Of a stretch of 64,000 bases of DNA, positions 14,756 through 23,898 are shown one piece after another. The DNA lies in NCBI GenBank assembly GCA_964540895.1, contig CAZIOP010000001.1:1-64000 (forward strand), read 5' to 3'. This DNA is from Patescibacterium sp964540895 (GTDB lineage Bacteria > Patescibacteriota > Patescibacteriia > Patescibacteriales > Patescibacteriaceae). The translations under genes and the position numbers were made by a program. Under the pieces are notes generated by a model, which saw only the letters and a program-made list of their open reading frames with translations, made no database searches and was not told the DNA's origin. Every line of letters starts with the position of its first letter. Position 1 is the stretch's first letter.

Positions 14756-14806
14756 CCGTTAAACAGATAGCACTGTGGATGGATCCATAGTCCTGTAGTT
14801 TAACGG
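14756..14806 (+). promoter_or_regulatory. Hairpin in the pnp leader
   Basis: A perfect 9-bp inverted repeat CCGTTAAAC/GTTTAACGG encloses further short pairings (ACTG...TAGT, GGATCC). It lies 17 nt before the pnp ATG. In enterobacteria pnp is autoregulated through a leader hairpin cut by RNase III; a comparable control is possible here. Confidence 0.6.
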
Positions 14807-14823
14807 ACAGCTTATATATAAGT

Positions 14824-17076
14824 ATGTCTACCAAAGAACATGTTTTTACCAGTGACTGGCAGGGCCGGCCACTAACTTTTAAAACCGGTCGATTAGCAAA
14901 GCAAGCTGATGCGGCTGTCACAGTACAATATGGCGACACTGTCGTATTAGCTACTGTGGTTGAATCACCCTATGAACGGGACGGAATTGATTTCTTTCCG
15001 CTCATGGTTGAATTTGAAGAACGATTATATGCAGCTGGAATTATTAAGGGTTCCCGTTGGATAAAGCGTGAAGGTCGTCCATCTGATGATGCCATTTTAA
15101 CTGGCCGTATGATTGATCGTTCTATACGACCTCTCTTTAATCAATCATCTCGTCGTGATGTTCAAGTTGTGATTACTGTACTGTCAGTTGATCGTGAAAA
15201 TGATTATGATGTTGTGTCACTTGTTGCTGCTTCAGCTGCTTTGGCTATTTCCGGGGTAGAGTGGAATGGACCAATTGCTGGTGTACGTGTGGGACGAGCA
15301 AATGGAAAACTATTAATTAACCCAACGTATAAAGATCGGGTTGATAGTGATTTAGATTTAATTGTGGCGGGTACGACTGAACGTGTTGTTATGATTGAAG
15401 CTGGTGCCAATGAGGTGACTGAAAAAGATATGCTTGAAGCTATCCTAGCTGGTCAAGCTGCCTTGGCTCCAGCTACTGATTTGATTAAAAAAATGCGTGA
15501 TGAGTTAGGCGTTGAAAAAACTGCAAAAGTAAAAGTTCAATCAAGTGCTGATCAAACAGTTGATGAAGTAAAAGCCTCAGTACTAGCTAAGGCTGAAGCT
15601 TGGTTAAAAGACAACGTAAAGAAAATCCTATTTGACTCTGTCTATTACACCAAAGGTGAACGTAAAGCAGCCGTGACCGCATTAAAAGAACAATTAGATA
15701 TGTACTTAGCGAAAGAAGATTTTGCCGCTTCATACCGACACATGGCAATTCATATATTAGTGGAAACCGCGGTGGAAGCAGAAGTTACTCGAGCAATTTT
15801 GGAAGATAAGCAACGAGTTGATGGCCGCAAGTTAGATGAAATTAGAACGTTATTAGCTGATACAGAAATGTTACCTCGTAATCATGGATCAAGTTTGTTC
15901 TCTCGTGGTGAAACACAAGTTATGTCCATTGTGACACTTGGTGCACCGGGTGATGAACAATCATTGGAAGGCCTTGAAGGTGAAAGTAAGAAGCGCTACA
16001 TGCATCACTATAATTTTCCTGCCTATTCAGTTGGTGAAGCTAAACCAAGTCGCGGTCCTGGTCGTCGAGAAATTGGTCATGGTGCTTTAGCTGAAAAGGC
16101 GATTGTGCCATTACTACCAACTAAAGAAGAATTCCCATATACCATTCGTGTGGTTAGTGAAACGTTGGGTTCAAATGGTTCATCCTCTATGGCTTCAACT
16201 TGTGCTTCAAGTTTAGCTTTGTTTGATGCAGGTGTGCCAATTAAAAAAGCCGTGGCTGGTATTGCCATGGGCTTAGCATCGAATGCTGATATGAGCCGTT
16301 GGGAAGTATTAACTGACTTACAAGATTTAGAAGATGGTAACGGTGGTATGGATTTCAAGATTACTGGAACCACTGATGGTATTACCGCTATTCAATTAGA
16401 TACTAAAACGATTGGACTTGATAAAGCAATTATGGAGCAAACGTTGCAACAAGCTCAAAAAGCTCGAGCGCAAATTTTAGATGTTATGAATACAGCCTTG
16501 TCAGCCCCTCGTCCTGAACTATCAAAATATGCTCCACGTATTACCTCAATCATGATTGATCCTGAAAAGATCCGTGAAGTGATTGGTAGTGGCGGTAAAG
16601 TAATTAATGAAATTATTGATGCTTGTGGTGTTACGATTGATATTGATGATTCTGGCTTAGTTATGGTTTGTGGTCTTGAGCCAGAAGGGGTGAAAAAAGC
16701 CATGGACTGGATTAATAATATTGTTAGAAAGTTTGAAGTTGGTGAAGTTTTTTCTGGTAAAGTAGTTCGTTTAATGGACTTCGGTGCTTTTGTAGAATTA
16801 GTGGCTGGCCGTGATGGCATGGTTCATGTTTCAGAATTAGCACCATACCGAATTAGTAAGCCTGGCGATTTTGTACAAATTGGTGATATAGTTACAGTAA
16901 AGATAAAAGAGATTGATGATATGGGACGTGTTAACTTAACTATGAAAGGTTTGTCAGAAAATGAAGCTCTCTGGAAAGATGAAAAGGGTAAAGAAACAAA
17001 TAATGGCGGAAATTTTGATAGACCGCCACGCCGTGATTTTAACGGCCCGCGACGCCCCCGCTTTGGAGGCCGCTAA
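14824..17076 (+). CDS. pnp: Polyribonucleotide nucleotidyltransferase (PNPase)
   Basis: 750 aa, full length. Two RNase PH domains are joined by an alpha-helical domain; the second holds the phosphorolytic site (SNGSSSMASTCASSLALFDAG). The KH domain is at about 575-640 (REVIGSGGKVINEIIDACG) and the S1 domain follows (FSGKVVRLMDFGAFVEL). A basic Arg/Pro-rich tail (PPRRDFNGPRRPRFGGR) may add RNA binding. PNPase degrades RNA 3' to 5' by phosphorolysis. The start has no SD. The stop is followed within 12 nt by the permease gene. Confidence 0.97.
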   Translation: MSTKEHVFTSDWQGRPLTFKTGRLAKQADAAVTVQYGDTVVLATVVESPYERDGIDFFPLMVEFEERLYAAGIIKGSRWIKREGRPSDDAILTGRMIDRSIRPLFNQSSRRDVQVVITVLSVDRENDYDVVSLVAASAALAISGVEWNGPIAGVRVGRANGKLLINPTYKDRVDSDLDLIVAGTTERVVMIEAGANEVTEKDMLEAILAGQAALAPATDLIKKMRDELGVEKTAKVKVQSSADQTVDEVKASVLAKAEAWLKDNVKKILFDSVYYTKGERKAAVTALKEQLDMYLAKEDFAASYRHMAIHILVETAVEAEVTRAILEDKQRVDGRKLDEIRTLLADTEMLPRNHGSSLFSRGETQVMSIVTLGAPGDEQSLEGLEGESKKRYMHHYNFPAYSVGEAKPSRGPGRREIGHGALAEKAIVPLLPTKEEFPYTIRVVSETLGSNGSSSMASTCASSLALFDAGVPIKKAVAGIAMGLASNADMSRWEVLTDLQDLEDGNGGMDFKITGTTDGITAIQLDTKTIGLDKAIMEQTLQQAQKARAQILDVMNTALSAPRPELSKYAPRITSIMIDPEKIREVIGSGGKVINEIIDACGVTIDIDDSGLVMVCGLEPEGVKKAMDWINNIVRKFEVGEVFSGKVVRLMDFGAFVELVAGRDGMVHVSELAPYRISKPGDFVQIGDIVTVKIKEIDDMGRVNLTMKGLSENEALWKDEKGKETNNGGNFDRPPRRDFNGPRRPRFGGR

Positions 17077-17087
17077 AGCAAACTCAT

Positions 17088-18152
17088 ATGCCACATGAAC
17101 CTCAATCAATGCGTATAACCATTACGACAGCTAGTTTACTGCGGATTATTTTGGTTTTATTGGGTTTATATTTTGCTTATCTTATTAGTGACATTTTAGT
17201 TCTCTTATTTACGACAGCTATTCTTACTAGTGTTATTGATCCGTGGGTTGATTGGATGAACAAAAAAAGCATTCCTCGAGCATTTGGTATATTAATTATT
17301 TACCTAATATTGTTTGGAGTGATTGGCATAACTATTTATTTGATTATCCCGCCTATTATTCAGCAGTTTGGTCAGTTAGCTAATGATGTACCAATGTATG
17401 TAGAACGACTTAATGGATATCTTGGTCAGTTACGGGGTTTTGGCAGTGATAGTTGGTTTACTAACATTAAAGACTCATTAACTACTTCATCATCAGGTTT
17501 ACCAACGGCTGCCACCAGTATTTTTAGCACTGTTTTCGGTTTCTTTGGTGGACTTTTTTCCTTTATTGTTATTTTGGTTATTACTTTTTACATGGTGGCG
17601 GAAGAAAACTCTATTCGTAAGTTAGTCTGGTCATTAACTCCTGAAAAGAACAAACACTATGTCATGGATGTATTAACCAGAATGCAAAAGAAGATTGGTT
17701 TATGGATGCGTGGTCAGCTAATTCTCTGTGTAGTAATTTTTCTTCTAACATATATTGGATTAACTATTCTTGGTGTTAAATATGCTTTGGTCTTAGCCTT
17801 GATTGCCGGTCTGTCAGAATTCATTCCCTATCTTGGTCCAATTATCGGTGCTATTCCGGCTGTCTTTTTAGCCTTCAGCCAATCACCGATGCTGGCACTA
17901 CTAACCGCAATATTATACTTGGTAATTCAGCAAGTTGAGAATAACTTCTTGGTGCCAAAAGTTATGCAAAAAACTGCTGGCTTAAACCCAATTATCAGTA
18001 TCGTTGCTTTAATGATTGGTTTCGCAGTTGGTGGAATCTTAGGAGCTCTTTTAGCCATCCCAGTGACCACAGCAGGTATGGTCTTGATTGAAGATGTACT
18101 TAACAAAAGGTACATGGTGAAAGGAAAAGAAACAGCTAAAGAAGCTGAATAA
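17088..18152 (+). CDS. AI-2E family transporter (PerM-like membrane protein)
   Basis: 354 aa with about eight predicted transmembrane helices in the family pattern: paired N-terminal helices, an extracytoplasmic segment (90-155), then a C-terminal block with IAGLSEFIPYLGPIIGAIPA and the conserved QQVENNFLVPKVMQK and LNPIISIVALMIG. A downstream in-frame Met at residue 8 is an alternative start. Family members export small molecules or act in Na+/H+ exchange; the substrate is unknown here. Probably co-transcribed with pnp. Confidence 0.9.
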   Translation: MPHEPQSMRITITTASLLRIILVLLGLYFAYLISDILVLLFTTAILTSVIDPWVDWMNKKSIPRAFGILIIYLILFGVIGITIYLIIPPIIQQFGQLANDVPMYVERLNGYLGQLRGFGSDSWFTNIKDSLTTSSSGLPTAATSIFSTVFGFFGGLFSFIVILVITFYMVAEENSIRKLVWSLTPEKNKHYVMDVLTRMQKKIGLWMRGQLILCVVIFLLTYIGLTILGVKYALVLALIAGLSEFIPYLGPIIGAIPAVFLAFSQSPMLALLTAILYLVIQQVENNFLVPKVMQKTAGLNPIISIVALMIGFAVGGILGALLAIPVTTAGMVLIEDVLNKRYMVKGKETAKEAE

Positions 18153-18162
18153 CTATCTCTAC

Positions 18163-18194
18163 TAACAATACCTCCTAATTAGGAGGTATTGTTA
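18163..18194. terminator. Bidirectional terminator between convergent genes
   Basis: A near-perfect palindrome, TAACAATACCTCC...GGAGGTATTGTTA. It overlaps the final codons of the minus-strand NYN gene. Confidence 0.75.
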
Positions 18195-18730
18195 ATTATA
18201 AAAGGTAATAAATCTTGTTTATTTAATAACTTATAAAAACTGGCAGTTCTTTTCATAGCCTCGGAAGGATTATGATTGAAGCCAGTATAACAAAGTTTCT
18301 TGCCAAGTTGTTTGATCTTTTGGATAGCTGGAATCAAATCCGTGTCAGAAGAAATAAGTATTGCGGTATCATACGTATTTTCATAAGCTCCAACTAATAA
18401 GTCAACGGCAATATTAACATCGACGCCTTTTTCGTGATAAATATTATTATATTTCATTAGATATCCGGTATGAATAGTAATATTTTGATTACTTAAAGTA
18501 TTAAATAAATTAACCTGCCCTAAATGAATTTTTTGGGTTTTAATCTCAGTTCTACTGGCTTTAACTAGTCCAACATAGTAATGAATAGAAACTAAATTGT
18601 TATTCTCTACAAGATATTCGGCTAATTTCCTATAGTTAAATTGGCTAGTATGAGGAATCGATAGTTTTTTTAGTTTAAAATATAAGTTACTGCCATCTAT
18701 GAATACAGTTACTCTGTCTTTTGAATTCAT
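18179..18730 (-). CDS. NYN-domain protein (DUF88-like), second copy
   Basis: 183 aa. TVFIDGSNLYFKLKK (first Asp and Asn), GVDVNIAVDLLVGA and AILISSDTDLIPAIQ (Ser-Asp-Thr-Asp) are the metal-site motifs of NYN/PIN-like RNases. It is closer to the widespread uncharacterised DUF88 group than the copy at 14225. It stands alone between a pth terminator and a convergent terminator. Substrate unknown. Confidence 0.85.
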   Translation of the reverse strand: MNSKDRVTVFIDGSNLYFKLKKLSIPHTSQFNYRKLAEYLVENNNLVSIHYYVGLVKASRTEIKTQKIHLGQVNLFNTLSNQNITIHTGYLMKYNNIYHEKGVDVNIAVDLLVGAYENTYDTAILISSDTDLIPAIQKIKQLGKKLCYTGFNHNPSEAMKRTASFYKLLNKQDLLPFIINNTS

Positions 18731-18733
18731 AAA

Positions 18734-18772
18734 TAAAAAAGCCCTACGGTGCTCTTGCGAGCATGGTAGGGC
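18734..18772 (-). terminator. Terminator downstream of pth
   Basis: GCCCTAC/GTAGGGC stem with an inner TGCTC/GAGCA stem, followed on the minus strand by a run of T. Confidence 0.8.
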
Positions 18773-18845
18773 GGTTTAGTATACTAACAATAAACAACTG
18801 GATGAAATTAGTATATCAAAATAAAAAGAAGTGTCAACAAAGAAT

Positions 18846-19394
18846 TTATAATTTAATATTAGTTATAATCTCTGGTAGCATCTTTGTAACCACTTTCATT
18901 TCCTCATCACTAAATCTCTGTAAGACAAATTTGTCACCCGGGATATTTTTTCGTTCTTCAGTACTAATGCCAATTCTGATTCGTTGAAAATTCTTAGTTT
19001 TCAGATGATCGATAATCGACTGTACACCGTTATGACCAGCACTTGATGAATTCACTGCCACTTTGTTTTTTCCTAATGGTAAGTCTAATTCATCATGAAC
19101 AACAGTGACAATTGAACTTAAATCACTATCTTTTTTAGTACCGAATATTGTTCGAGGTAGAAGATGATAGTATCGTAATAATGCAGCTACAGCTTCACCA
19201 GAGTCATTCATGAAGGTTTGAGGTTTAACTAAGAGATAGTCTGTTCCTTTAGCTACCAAGGCATTACACTTTTTGTCTTCACTCCAGGTAAGGTTTTGTT
19301 GACGAGCTAACTCATCAATCACCATAAAGCCGACATTGTGACGAGTATTTTCATATTTTGTGCCTGGGTTTCCAAGACCAACGATGATTTTCAT
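18846..19394 (-). CDS. pth: Peptidyl-tRNA hydrolase
   Basis: 182 aa. It has the motifs MKIIVGLGNPGTKYENTRHN (Asn and catalytic His), KPQTFMNDSG, VVHDELDLPLG (catalytic Asp) and SSAGHNGVQSI. It recycles peptidyl-tRNAs dropped during translation. It lies 10 nt after der on the same strand, so the two are likely co-transcribed. No SD. Confidence 0.97.
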   Translation of the reverse strand: MKIIVGLGNPGTKYENTRHNVGFMVIDELARQQNLTWSEDKKCNALVAKGTDYLLVKPQTFMNDSGEAVAALLRYYHLLPRTIFGTKKDSDLSSIVTVVHDELDLPLGKNKVAVNSSSAGHNGVQSIIDHLKTKNFQRIRIGISTEERKNIPGDKFVLQRFSDEEMKVVTKMLPEIITNIKL

Positions 19395-19404
19395 ATGTTA
19401 TATC

Positions 19405-20865
19405 TTATGAATCATGTGCACCATGGACATCTCTACCTTTTTGTACCCACATGGAAATAGGTGTACCAAGGAAGCCAAATTTTTCACGTAATTGGTTCTC
19501 TAAGAAGCGCAGATAGGAGTCAGCGAGACTTTCACGAGTACCGACCCGAACCATAAAGGTTGGAGGATTAGTACCGGTTTGAGTAAATTCGTATAAACGA
19601 GGATATTTAGTACCACGACCTTTAGTGGGACGGTGTTTTTTCACAGCTGTTTTCATTAACCAGTCAAGATTATTTTGCGATAACATAACATGGCGTTGAT
19701 TATTAACATCAATAATTAGATCTAAGAGGTGATCAATTTTAGATTTGTTCTTCGCTGAGATAAATTGAATGGGAGCATGAGTCGCAAAAGGGAGTTCACG
19801 GTATATATAGGTGACATATTTTTTAGTATCACGCTCAGAAGCTAAATCCCATTTGTTGGCCACAAGAATCAAACTTTTTTTACGTTCAAAAATTTCTTCA
19901 ACTAAACGAGAATCTTGTTTAGTGAGTGGATCATTGATATCTAAAATTAATAGAGCAATATCTGATTTTTTTAACGACGCCAAACTTTTGTCCATACTGA
20001 ACTTTTCTAAGGTGTTAGATTTGTGACCATGCTTGGTAATACCAGCAGTATCAACTAGTACGAGTGGCTGACCTTTATACGTAAAATTTGTTGATTGTGG
20101 TTCTCGAGTAGTATGAGGTACTTCACTGACAATAACGCGGTTGTAGCCAAGAATTGAATTTAACAAACTTGATTTTCCAACATTAGGTTTGCCTAATAAA
20201 CAAATCTTAATTGGTTTTTCGGCTAATTCTTTTTTTAGTTTTTCGTCTCGAGCTTGGACAGTCATTTCTACTTCCATTTCTTCCTCACCTTCTTCATCAC
20301 ATCGTTTAGTTTTAGTTGGGTCAATGTGAAGAATTTCTAAGACAGCATCCAACATATCTCCAGTACCAGCGCCAGTGGCAGCTGAAACAGGATAGACATG
20401 CCCTAAACCAAGGTTATAGAAATCACTGGTTTCAGGAATTCGTTTAAAGGCATCAACTTTGTTGGCAATAATAATTACTTTTGATAAATCAGGAATGATA
20501 CGTTTAAGAATTGAAGCCATTTGTTTATCTTGTGGTAACAGCCCTTCTTTGGCATCAACTGCGAAAATAATAATGTCTGCTTTTTTCAAATAATCACGAG
20601 CTTGTTTTTGTACTAATTCATCAATGGAAACAGCCTTGATTTTTCTTTGACTTAAAAAATCTAAGTTCATAAAGCCGCCCGTATCAATTAAAGCAAATTC
20701 ATGTCCACGCCATTCTACAGTGGCAATATTACTGTCACGGGTAGTACCAGGAGTATCAGAAATCAAAGCTTGGCGTTTTTCAACGAGACAATTAAAAAGG
20801 GTCGATTTACCAACATTGGTTCGACCAAAGATTACTATTAACGGTTGTTTGGCGTTTAAAGGCAT
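19405..20865 (-). CDS. der: Ribosome-associated GTPase Der (EngA)
   Basis: 486 aa with the tandem G-domain layout unique to Der. First P-loop GRTNVGKSTLFN (about 9-20), DTGGF and NKVDAF; second P-loop GKPNVGKSSLLN (about 225-236), DTAGI and NKWDLA; then a C-terminal KH-like domain (FMVRVGTRESLADSYLRFLE). The linker between G domains is long and acidic. Der matures the 50S subunit. Upstream partner of pth. Confidence 0.96.
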   Translation of the reverse strand: MPLNAKQPLIVIFGRTNVGKSTLFNCLVEKRQALISDTPGTTRDSNIATVEWRGHEFALIDTGGFMNLDFLSQRKIKAVSIDELVQKQARDYLKKADIIIFAVDAKEGLLPQDKQMASILKRIIPDLSKVIIIANKVDAFKRIPETSDFYNLGLGHVYPVSAATGAGTGDMLDAVLEILHIDPTKTKRCDEEGEEEMEVEMTVQARDEKLKKELAEKPIKICLLGKPNVGKSSLLNSILGYNRVIVSEVPHTTREPQSTNFTYKGQPLVLVDTAGITKHGHKSNTLEKFSMDKSLASLKKSDIALLILDINDPLTKQDSRLVEEIFERKKSLILVANKWDLASERDTKKYVTYIYRELPFATHAPIQFISAKNKSKIDHLLDLIIDVNNQRHVMLSQNNLDWLMKTAVKKHRPTKGRGTKYPRLYEFTQTGTNPPTFMVRVGTRESLADSYLRFLENQLREKFGFLGTPISMWVQKGRDVHGAHDS

Positions 20866-20937
20866 TGAGAGGGTTTAACTTACTTGAAAGATTAATTTAT
20901 ATACTGAGTCTAGTATAAAATGGCTAATAAAGCAAGC

Positions 20938-20964
20938 AAAAAAGCCCTAAAATTGGGCTTTTTT
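20938..20964. terminator. Bidirectional terminator between the LCP gene and der
   Basis: A perfect AAAAAAGCCC/GGGCTTTTTT stem with a 7-nt loop. It terminates the LCP transcript on the minus strand. Confidence 0.85.
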
Positions 20965-21010
20965 GGTGAAAAAGAAGGATTATACTAAGCTTTTAGGTGT
21001 ATTAGGATTA

Positions 21011-22495
21011 TTAATTATTATTTTCAGTACCAGAATTACTTTTATCTGCGTCTGTTCCAAGAATTATAATAAAATCAGGTTGTTGCTTGTTACCAGAAGA
21101 GGCCGCTGATAATAGATCTTCTTTAAGCCAGTCTGGTAGAGTTGGGGCAATGTTAGCACCAGTTTTTTCTTTTAAGTATTCAAGACTTGATCGTTTGGAG
21201 CCATAACCCAGGTCGTAAATAACTGATTTTTCAAAGTTATGACGACTAGAATTACCAACTTCTACCACTTGTATATTTTCTTGTTCTAAATCAAGGGCAT
21301 ATCGATTACCTAAACCATTAACCCAGGTACCGTTTAAAATAGTAACTTTAAATTCTTCGCGTGGTTTCTCAGGTTCTTTGTTATCAGGGGAAGGAGGTGT
21401 GCCAAATAAGTTAGCGAATAAATATACTACTTCTGAGAAATCTCCAGATCGAGGGGCAAGCATGTAAGCGCCATTCTCACCAACAGTGTCAACTAAAAGC
21501 CCACTGGGGCTATTATCGAGTACACGATTGATAATAGCATCACTCTTAACATTTTTTACTAAACCAACTAGTTTCACAATTTCCCAAATTTTTAAATTGG
21601 TAGAAATATTGTTTTGTAGTTGATTAAAGATAGCTGAAGTTTTTTTAGGATTAAACAATATATTAGCTGACAAGACTTTGGCGCGAACGGCTTCCATAAC
21701 TTTTTGTTGGCGTTTAGCTCGAGCAAAGTCAGTACCTTCACCACCAGCTCCATGACGTGATCTAGCAAATTTCAAAGCTTGTTCACCATTCATATGTTGC
21801 CAACCAGCATCAACATGCAAATGTTCAAAACGATTATTGTAATTCGGGTTATCTTCTTGACCTCGAATTGGATAACTGTAATCATCAAGTGTGCGTTCAA
21901 CCATAACATCAATTCCACCTACTTCATCAATAATTTTTTCAAAACCATCAAAGTCAACGCGAACATAATAATCAATTGGAGCATTTAATAGATGACCAAT
22001 AGCTTGGCTAGTAGCAATTCCACCAGAACCTGGTTCTTTTTGTTCAGCGTAGGCATTTACACTATTAATTCTATTCCAACCCATATTCTCTAACGGAATA
22101 GCTAGGTCCCGAGGAATAGAAAACAGAGAAATCTGTTTGGTTGAAGGTTTGTAACTGGCCACCATGATAGTGTCAGTTAGTTGCCCGCCGTCATGATTTT
22201 TTCCACCAATACCCAATAGTAGAATATTAATGCGATCATCTTCTTCACCTTTGAGATCGCGATCAGCACTTTCAGCCAAATGTTTAACAGTACCAATAAT
22301 TGGAATGTTATCAATCCATGACTCTGTATTATTTGGAGCTATTTTATTTTTAACAAAGAAAAATACAAAAAAAACTGCCAAGGTACTGACCATTAAACCA
22401 AGTATTTTAGGCCAGCGACGGCGTTTTATAGGTTTTTGAAAATTAGCCTGATCGTAGGCAGCTAGATTGTGATAAATTTCTTGATTATTATCCAT
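21011..22495 (-). CDS. LytR-CpsA-Psr (LCP) family envelope ligase with LytR C-terminal domain
   Basis: 494 aa. A basic cytoplasmic N-terminus (KRRRWPK) precedes one transmembrane helix (about 29-47). The LCP catalytic domain follows (about 90-290), with DRINILLLGIGGK, LFSIPRDLAIP, EVGGIDV and GEQALKFARSRHG carrying the conserved Asp/Arg residues. A LytR_C domain (about 385-480, TILNGTWVNGLG) ends the protein. LCP enzymes transfer polyprenyl-linked glycopolymers to the cell wall. Divergent from the MBL gene. Confidence 0.93.
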   Translation of the reverse strand: MDNNQEIYHNLAAYDQANFQKPIKRRRWPKILGLMVSTLAVFFVFFFVKNKIAPNNTESWIDNIPIIGTVKHLAESADRDLKGEEDDRINILLLGIGGKNHDGGQLTDTIMVASYKPSTKQISLFSIPRDLAIPLENMGWNRINSVNAYAEQKEPGSGGIATSQAIGHLLNAPIDYYVRVDFDGFEKIIDEVGGIDVMVERTLDDYSYPIRGQEDNPNYNNRFEHLHVDAGWQHMNGEQALKFARSRHGAGGEGTDFARAKRQQKVMEAVRAKVLSANILFNPKKTSAIFNQLQNNISTNLKIWEIVKLVGLVKNVKSDAIINRVLDNSPSGLLVDTVGENGAYMLAPRSGDFSEVVYLFANLFGTPPSPDNKEPEKPREEFKVTILNGTWVNGLGNRYALDLEQENIQVVEVGNSSRHNFEKSVIYDLGYGSKRSSLEYLKEKTGANIAPTLPDWLKEDLLSAASSGNKQQPDFIIILGTDADKSNSGTENNN

Positions 22496-22525
22496 AGTAT
22501 TGTTCGTGTCGAGCCATAGTTACCT

Positions 22526-22553
22526 ATTATAGCGTATTTAGACGATTTGACAA
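22526..22553 (-). promoter_or_regulatory. Promoter of the LCP gene
   Basis: On the minus strand TTGTCA, 16-nt spacer, TATAAT. It lies ~30 nt upstream of the start and is divergent from the promoter at 22593. Confidence 0.6.
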
Positions 22554-22592
22554 ATTATCGCCTAAACAAGCTAAAAATGACCAAAAAATTCG

Positions 22593-22621
22593 TTGACAGT
22601 AGAACCCTAAAACGCTATACT
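22593..22621 (+). promoter_or_regulatory. Promoter of the MBL-fold gene and probably the following gyrA cluster
   Basis: TTGACA (22593-22598), 17-nt spacer, TATACT (22616-22621). Confidence 0.75.
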
Positions 22622-22670
22622 TATAGTACATTTATTTACTCAGGTTACTCTATATTTAAAGTACAATAGT

Positions 22671-23324
22671 ATGATTATTTCCTGGTTAGGCCACTCGACT
22701 TTTAAGCTACAAGGCAAAGCTCATTCTGACATGGTAACCGTGGTTACTGATCCTTTTTTTCCTGAAAAAGTTGGTTTGAAATTACCTCGTTTGGAAGCTG
22801 ATATTGTCACAATTAGTCATGATCATGATGATCATAATAATACTGAAGCAGTGAAAGGTGAGCCGCGGATTATTACTGGAGCTGGCGAGTATGAAATTAA
22901 GGGAGTTTTTATTGAAGGTGTGCCTTCATACCATGATGACAAAAAAGGTGCTGAGCGAGGTGGTAATATTATTTATCGATTTGAAATTGAAGATTTATCA
23001 ATTACGCACTTAGGTGACTTAGGCACAGAGCTTGATAATAAACAGCTAGAAAGTTTGGAAGGCACTGATATTTTATTAGTACCAGTCGGCGGAGTATATA
23101 CAATTGATGCACAAAAGGCTGTGGCTGTTATTAACCAGATTGAACCTCGTATTGTTATTCCAATGCATTACCATGTACCTGGATTAAAACTTAGTAATCA
23201 ACTTGATTCACTTGATAAGTTTTTGAAAGCCATTGCTATCAAACCTCGTGAAGAAGAAAAGTTAAAAATTACTAAGCGTGATTTACCACAAGAAAACATG
23301 GAAGTAGTTGTTCTCAGTTTTTAA
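22671..23324 (+). CDS. MBL-fold metal-dependent hydrolase (UlaG-like/UPF0173-like)
   Basis: 217 aa. It has the metallo-beta-lactamase signature SHDHDDH (HxHxDH, near residues 49-55), LGDLG (metal-bridging Asp) and PMHYHVPG. MISWLGHSTFKL at the N-terminus is typical of the UlaG-like subgroup. The substrate is unknown. No SD. It is followed by a membrane protein gene and gyrA. Confidence 0.88.
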   Translation: MIISWLGHSTFKLQGKAHSDMVTVVTDPFFPEKVGLKLPRLEADIVTISHDHDDHNNTEAVKGEPRIITGAGEYEIKGVFIEGVPSYHDDKKGAERGGNIIYRFEIEDLSITHLGDLGTELDNKQLESLEGTDILLVPVGGVYTIDAQKAVAVINQIEPRIVIPMHYHVPGLKLSNQLDSLDKFLKAIAIKPREEEKLKITKRDLPQENMEVVVLSF

Positions 23325-23337
23325 TGAATGTGAAGAT

Positions 23338-23895
23338 ATGTCAGTAAAGAAAATCAAAACAACTAAAGCTACTAAAATTCCAAAGGTAGCTAAAGAAAAA
23401 AAAGTTACTCGTAAACGAGCAACTAAGATTGCAGTTACTAGTACTGTTCCAGACTCACCATTTCTTTCATCAACTGCTCATGGGCATACTATACTGCAAG
23501 CTGATACAGTTTTGGCACCCAAACTTGATCGTCGTAAACACTTAACTGTTGTTTTGGGTGTTTCAACTATCATGACAATAATTTTTATTGCTTGGATTCT
23601 AAATATTAGAAAAATAGTTAGTCCTGACGTGGTAGCTTCACCTGAGCCAGTTAATTCAGCTCAAGAGTTCGCAGATTTGAAAAAAGAATTAACTAGTACC
23701 TTAGAAGAAGTTAAAGGTAAAATAAATGAACTAAATACTGATACTCAACAAGTTCCAACTTCAATTGTTCCACCAGAAATTAGTGAAGAGATTCGTGAGT
23801 CTTTTATTAAGAGTTTACAAACCACTACTCCGACTTCTACAATAACTCCTGAAGTAACACCAACATTAACTACTCCTCCATCAACCTTACCTTAA
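23338..23895 (+). CDS. Membrane-anchored protein, unknown
   Basis: 185 aa from the ATG at 23338; an upstream TTG would overlap the MBL gene. A Lys/Thr-rich basic N-terminus (KKIKTTKATKIPK) precedes one transmembrane helix (about 72-91), a short coiled-coil-like segment (EEVKGKINELN) and a Pro/Thr/Ser-rich tail. It could be a wall-spanning or DNA/RNA-adjacent anchor. No family is recognised. The stop is 3 nt before gyrA. Confidence 0.7.
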   Translation: MSVKKIKTTKATKIPKVAKEKKVTRKRATKIAVTSTVPDSPFLSSTAHGHTILQADTVLAPKLDRRKHLTVVLGVSTIMTIIFIAWILNIRKIVSPDVVASPEPVNSAQEFADLKKELTSTLEEVKGKINELNTDTQQVPTSIVPPEISEEIRESFIKSLQTTTPTSTITPEVTPTLTTPPSTLP

Positions 23896-23898
23896 TAT

